From Ichthyophthirius multifiliis (Eukaryota > Ciliophora > Oligohymenophorea > Hymenostomatida), in NCBI RefSeq assembly GCF_000220395.1, contig NW_004085967.1, positions 124,001-188,000 on the forward strand: DNA of 64,000 nt, written 5' to 3'. This document shows, in pieces, positions 58,901 through 64,000 of the stretch; position 1 is the first letter of the stretch, and the number at the start of each line of letters is the position of its first letter. Both the position numbers and the translations under genes were made by a program. The notes beneath the pieces were generated by a model. It saw nothing but the letters and a program-made list of their open reading frames with translations, searched no databases and was not told the origin of the DNA.

Positions 58901-60601
58901 ATATAATTAAAAATTGGTATTAATAAAGGGGAAGTAATGGCAGGTGTTATAGGAAATCCTAAACCTTAATTTTCTTTAATAGGAGATACTGTAAATACAA
59001 CTTCTCGTATTTGTGCTTAATGCTCTTATGGTAAAATAATGATTACTTAAAAAATTAAAGATGAAGTAAAAAATATGAATCATTCCTTCAAACCTATCAC
59101 TTTTTAACCCAAAGGTAAAGATGTGATGACTGCATATGAAATTGCAGGCCTTGCTACTCAAAAAAAATTTTAGGGAATCCTTAAAAATCTCAATAAGCAT
59201 AAAGATGCTATTAATTAAATTCCTTTAAGTAACAATTAGACAGTTAAAAAATAAAACTCTATTACAGGTGGATCTAATAATAATTCAGAAAAATAAAATA
59301 ATATTATCAATGTTTTAAGAGGTAAAAATCCTATTAATTAAGAAAAAAACAATAAATCTTCACAAAACTAGATATTAAATTAATAAAATACTGAATAATA
59401 ATAGTTGACAATTAAATAAAATGAAGAAAACAGATTAATGACAAATAACCAATATGGTCCTGATACTGAATATCAAGATGATGATGATGAAAATGATGAA
59501 GATATAGATTTTGAAGAAGATGTAATATTAGAACAAGGAGATTTAAAAACAAACATATTACTCATGATCGACAAAAACGTTCCAAACGATTCTATTTATA
59601 AATTCAGAAATCAAACAAAAAAATATAGTTTGCATGTAAACAGAATAATGATTATTTTTCTTATACTTCTTTATTTGATTAGTACTATGTTCTTAATTAC
59701 TGTTAGATCTGCTTTTTAATATTCCAGTGCTATTTTTATTATTAGAGGTATTTATATATTTGCTTTAGTTATTGTATTGTTTACTCTTTCTTATTCTTTT
59801 TCTAATGATTAAATTAGATATATAACATAATTTATACTTATGCTTGGTTGTGTCCCTTCATTACTTTAAGGCTATTTCTGCTTTTAGGATGATTTCTTAA
59901 CTATTTAAATTATTGAAGCATTAATTATTTATATGACGTCCTCTTATATTGTGTATTCTTTAATATATTTTTAAATTTTATATTTTTTTATTAATAAAAA
60001 GTATCTTTAACTTTATTGATATTATTGTTTATTCTACTATTATAAGCATTCTTTTTATTGCTTTGATATTTGATGATTTAAATGTCACTAATTGTTTCTT
60101 TTTTTGGGCTTTTATTATTCTTATTATTTAAAAATCATATATTTATTTACGAAATTCGTACAAAAATTACAATTTTACATCTAAAATTAATAAAAAGAAA
60201 GATAAAATGTAAGGATTAGTTAATTAATTATTACCTGCAGTGGTAAAAAAACATAAAAGAAATTTAAAAAATATAATATTTTTTTAAAAGGCATTAAATA
60301 AATTAAGAAATTAAAATGTATTTTTAAATAATAAACGTGAATTAACAGATGAATTCGAAGATGTAACAATATTATTTGCAGACATTAAAGGATTTACTGA
60401 ATTTTCTGATAAAGTAAAAGATCCTAAGAAAGTCCTTAAAATGTTAAAAAATTTGTTTGAAGGATTCGATAAATTATGTTTAAAAAATAACGTTTTTAAA
60501 CTATATACTATTGGTGATTGTTATGTAGTCTTGAGTTTCGTTGTTGCGGAAAGATAGAATATTAAAGAAGAAATATGTTAAGAAGCTAAAAATGGTATAT
60601 T

Positions 60602-60662
<61 letters not shown>

Positions 60663-61081
60663 AAAAATTAAAAATAGTCGTAAATATGGGATTGGAAATG
60701 ATTGAAACAATAAATCATATCAGAAAAGATTATACATTTTTAAACATGAGAATAGGAATACATACAGTAAATAAATAAATATCAATAATATATATATTCT
60801 AAATAAATAAAAAGAGCAAAAAAATAATTGGAGGTATTTTAGGAACCCATGTAGTTAGATATGATGTATATGGAAGAGACATTAGAATTGCAAATAAAAT
60901 GGAATCAAGTGGGGATCCTGCAAAAGTAATGATTAGTTAATCTACTAAAGATTGGATTGAAAAAGATCCTAATTGTCCTTACAGTATTGTTTGGGCTAAA
61001 GAAGTTGAAATTAAAAGTAAAGATAAACCTACTGAAATTATATAAAGCTATTTTATTAATAAAAAAGGATATTATTAATGA
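52971..61081 (+). CDS. GC: P4-ATPase-like / guanylyl cyclase fusion protein
   Basis: The first half is a P4-type ATPase: early membrane hairpin (IYQYFTKLGNIFFLVVSL), actuator region VGDVVRLQHGETAPADM (near 53890), GDGYKDTQMMKNADISI (near 56690) and C-terminal membrane segments. The phosphorylation motif normally DKTGT reads MDKFTAI (near 54750), so ATPase activity is doubtful. The second half has adenylyl-cyclase-like topology: six membrane segments (about 57950-58480), cyclase domain 1 (ILFADICYF, KIETVGKTYMAATG, IGDTVNTTSRI), six more segments (59640-60150), then cyclase domain 2 (VTILFADIKGFTEFS, YTIGDCYVV). Domain 1 has C2-type features, with Glu in KIE suggesting GTP; domain 2 carries the two metal aspartates. 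This inverted arrangement is known for ciliate and Plasmodium guanylyl cyclases. It makes cGMP, the ligand of PKG. Many short introns; stop TGA 61079-61081. Confidence 0.95.
60595..60677 (+). other. Intron with (TA)n microsatellite in cyclase domain 2
   Basis: An 83-nt GT..AG intron that joins QEAKN to VVNMGLEMIE in the second cyclase domain. About 50 nt of it (60610-60659) is an uninterrupted TA repeat, expected to vary in length. Confidence 0.85.
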
Positions 61082-61291
61082 AATATATAATAAATAATTT
61101 TATATATATTTATTTAATTATATTTTTATTAATTTAATTAATAAAATATATATATTAATATTTTTTATTTCTTTTGTATTTTTTTAAAAACTATATTAAA
61201 AAAAGTGTCATTATCTATTTTATTTTATTTTTATACTGAAAAGAAAAAATATAATAACAAATAATACATAATACATATTATAAAAAGATTA

Positions 61292-62744
61292 AATCATATA
61301 GTTATCCTTAACTTTTTAGTTTTCCTTATGGTAGAATTTAAAACAAATACTTTTAAATTAATTGCGATAAATTAAAAAATACATTTATATAAACCAAATC
61401 AATATCATATTTAGCTAAAGCTATATTAAGTTATGTTATTTTCATATTTCTTTCTATATTATTTTAATCTATTTACAAAGCTTTTTGTAAATAATTTTTC
61501 GCATTTAAAAAAATCTTACTTTTCTAAATATATCGAGGCAATATAATTCCTCGAATATTTTAAGATTCCAACTCAACCGCTTTTTCAAATTTTTCACAAG
61601 CAACTTCATAATTATCAAGCATATAATAATTATCAGCCAAATTATATAAAGCTGCGGTATTTTAAATATCTAAAATAATAGCTTTTTCTAATCATTACTA
61701 GGCTTATTTAAATTATTATTTAATACAAAAAGCATTACCTAAATTATACAAATAATCAGATTTCACGACAAATATTCTCAAAGAATTTTTATAATTAAAA
61801 ATGGCATTATCAATTAGGTTTTTCATATAAAAATAATATCCTAAATTATACTCAATTTGATAATTCTAGTATAATATACATATTTCTTTATAATATTTTA
61901 TTGCCATATCAAAATCTTCTAATAAGTAATAACAGTTGGCTAAACTAATTTTAGCTTCTATATCATTTGTATCACATTCTTAAGCTTTCTAATAATATTT
62001 TAATGCTATTGTTTGTATAAAATATTAAACCTATTACACTAGAAGCAAAGCTCCAAATCTAGAATTTATTTTTAGAACTTCTCTTAATTATTCTGTGCTT
62101 ATTTATATTCTTTCCGTCCTACATATATTAAATTTAATTAATAATGAGCTTTGTATATATTGATTAGTTTTAAACTATTATTTTATAATATTCACTGGCT
62201 TTATCTAATTTTCTTGGTTTTTAATATAATTTTCCTAACCGGAATTTCGCTATTATATTTGTGGTTGGATATTTGACGCTTTTCTTTTTAAATCAAATTT
62301 TTAATATGAAAAATAAAATAAGCAAATAATAAAATTAATAATATTCGTTTATATATATAAATATTTACTCAAAATTCATTTACGCTTATTCATAATTTTA
62401 TTGCAATAACAATTTAGTTGTATGTTCAATAATTTAATGTAAATCATTAGGTTTTATATATTCATTTGTTTTTAAAAAAAAAAAAGCATTTTATTTTTTT
62501 ACTTAAAACTTTTAAAAACTATTCTCTAGATTTATCAAATTTTTTATTAAATTTATTTATTTGCTTTATAAATTTATTTATTAGTTCTAAAGGGATATAT
62601 TTTTTTGAGAATTGAATTTTGTTTTTAATTTTATATTATTTTAAAACTTTACATAGATTAAAAAAATATAATAAAATTAATAAAAAATTATTTATTTCTG
62701 AACTTTTTAATATTTATTAATTACTTTTTAACATCATTCATCAT
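61292..62744 (-). CDS. TPR-repeat protein
   Basis: Tandem tetratricopeptide repeats are clear: AKFRLGKLYQKPRKLDKASE, KAHYQLNLIYVGRKEYKQAQ, AKISLANCYYLLEDFDMAIK, YNLGNAFCIKQQFKQAQQCL and AALYNLADNYYMLDNYEVAC, each with the W/L-x2-L-G-x2-Y pattern in relaxed form. TPR proteins are scaffolds; in ciliates many act in ciliary transport or chaperone complexes. An intron at about 62275-62375 (acceptor AAAAAGAAAAG) joins an upstream repeat (HTTKLLLQQNYEQAQMNF) to DVKYPTTN. The start at ATG 62744 and the 3' end near 61292 are provisional. Two more frame changes at 62060-62170 lack obvious introns, so indels or tiny introns remain. It is convergent with the cyclase gene, with little spacer. Confidence 0.7.
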
Positions 62745-63648
62745 TTTTTAGAAAGAGATTAAGAATCTTATTTTTATAATATTTATGAATTATTTAAACT
62801 ATTTTCATACTTTCTTTCTTGTGATTAATTTTATTACATTATATTTTAAAGATTTTGTTTAATTATTTTATTGTTTTATTAAATATTATTTTAATAGATT
62901 TTCAATAACTCCTACTTACATATACTCTATTTATATTCTATTAACTTTATAGAATACAATTATTAGAAGATTTATATTTAAAGTCAGAATTAAATATATT
63001 ATTATTATTGATTTCTAATTAACTTTATTTAATATTTTAAAAAGATATAGATTAGAATTTTTATTTACATAATTTATTTAGTTTTTTATGATTTGAAGAA
63101 AACAATAAATGTAAATATATATGTTAAATATGAAAATATAATAAAAAAAAATATTAATAAGTATAAAGAAAATATTAAATTATTAAAAGATTTAAAAACT
63201 ATATATTTAAATAATATCAATAAATTAATTATGTATTTAAAAAATAATAAATGATTAATACAAAATTATATAAATATTTATTTTATTATATATTATTAAT
63301 TCTTTTATTTTTTCTATTCATATTTTTTATTATATTAATATTTTATTAATACCTATAATTTAACAAAATTAAATTAATTTATTTTATTTTATATTAATAT
63401 TTTTAAAATTTTAATTTATAAATTTTTTAATTAAGTTTAAAAAAAATAATAGTATAAGAAAAAGCAAAAGTATATATTATATTAATAAATAAAATATAAT
63501 TAAAGTTTATAATTTAATTTTTATATAAATATTATAAAAACAAAATTAAAAATATAAAGTTAATATTATTTATTATTACTTATAATTGATTTATAACTAA
63601 ATTTTTATTTTAAGTTTATAAATATATAATTTATTTTTAATCAAAAAA
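62745..63648. other. A/T spacer
   Basis: About 900 nt of A/T-rich DNA upstream of the TPR gene and downstream of the last gene. No coding frame or RNA gene recognised. Confidence 0.5.
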
Positions 63649-64000
63649 TCATAATTTTTCTTAAGTAACATTTATTACAGAATTATAATTTTCTTCTTCT
63701 AATTCTTTAATAAACTAGAGATTTTGATTTTAATTTACATTTTAATTTTGATTTTAATTTGGATTTTTACTCTATCTGAATTCTGCGTTTCCTTATATAT
63801 TATTAAGCTAGGTTTTATTTACTTCTTATTTATTAATATCAGTTTGAATAGAAAAAAGTGATATATCTACAGATTATTGTGTTAACTATTTATTTAGATT
63901 TTCATGTTTATTTTATTCCATTTCGATATCAAATTAGATATTTTATTCATTTTAATTGCATAATTTAATTTTAATTTATTTTATTAAAAATACTACCACG
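63649..64000 (-). CDS. Gln/Asn-rich protein, C-terminal part only
   Basis: A minus-strand frame open from the window edge to TGA 63649-63651 reads as a hydrophilic Gln/Asn-rich protein (NEQNIQFDIEMEQNKHENL, FIKELEEENYNSVINVTQ) with an internal (NQ)n-like low-complexity stretch made from repeated AAT-TAA-AAT-CAA codons. The upstream part lies outside the window; the first codons at the edge may be intron. No domain visible. Confidence 0.65.

Overview
The window looks like nuclear (probably macronuclear) DNA of an oligohymenophorean ciliate. It is extremely AT-rich. Conserved proteins read through many in-frame TAA and TAG codons (read as Gln), and genes end only at TGA, i.e. ciliate genetic code 6. 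Introns are very short (mostly about 40-100 nt, GT..AG) and spacers are nearly pure A/T. The composition resembles Ichthyophthirius multifiliis or a close Tetrahymena relative, but the species cannot be fixed from sequence alone. Reading the window with the standard code breaks almost every real gene into fragments.

Layout. 1-1831 (-): cGMP-dependent protein kinase, C-terminus cut by the window edge. 3304-5975 (+): Gln/Asn-rich protein. 7271-10448 (+): large unrecognised protein with an ARM/HEAT-like C-terminal half. 10603-12911 (+): polycystin-2-like channel. 13090-14563 (-): protein with C-x-FKPQI repeats. 14718-16167 (+), 16349-16951 (-), 17275-20184 (-), 20352-21268 (-): coiled-coil proteins. 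23430-23954 (-): poorly resolved gene. 24242-35350 (+): an 11-kb inositol trisphosphate receptor gene. 35657-36601 (+): 3-hydroxyisobutyrate dehydrogenase. 36917-37932 (-): B-type cyclin. 40561-41720 (-) and 41942-43014 (+): unknown proteins. 43089-46485 (-): fatty acyl-CoA reductase/glycerone-phosphate acyltransferase fusion ending in SKL. 46797-48464 (+): secreted type I membrane protein. 48689-49986 (+): ARM-like protein. 50235-52603 (+): calcium-dependent protein kinase. 52971-61081 (+): P4-ATPase/guanylyl cyclase fusion. 61292-62744 (-): TPR protein. 63649-64000 (-): partial Gln/Asn-rich protein.

Functionally the window is rich in second-messenger parts: a cGMP producer (ATPase-cyclase), a cGMP effector (PKG), an intracellular Ca2+ release channel (IP3 receptor), a Ca2+-permeable ciliary-type channel (polycystin) and a Ca2+ effector (CDPK). 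In alveolates these belong to one cGMP/Ca2+ axis; whether the clustering means anything is untested. The lipid enzyme matches the FARAT fusion described from Tetrahymena and carries a peroxisomal signal.

Several otherwise well-conserved genes show one-base frame breaks at A/T homopolymers (CDPK near 51385, the gene at 41942, the coiled-coil gene at 14718). These look like consensus errors rather than biology. Exact exon borders are secure only where stated.
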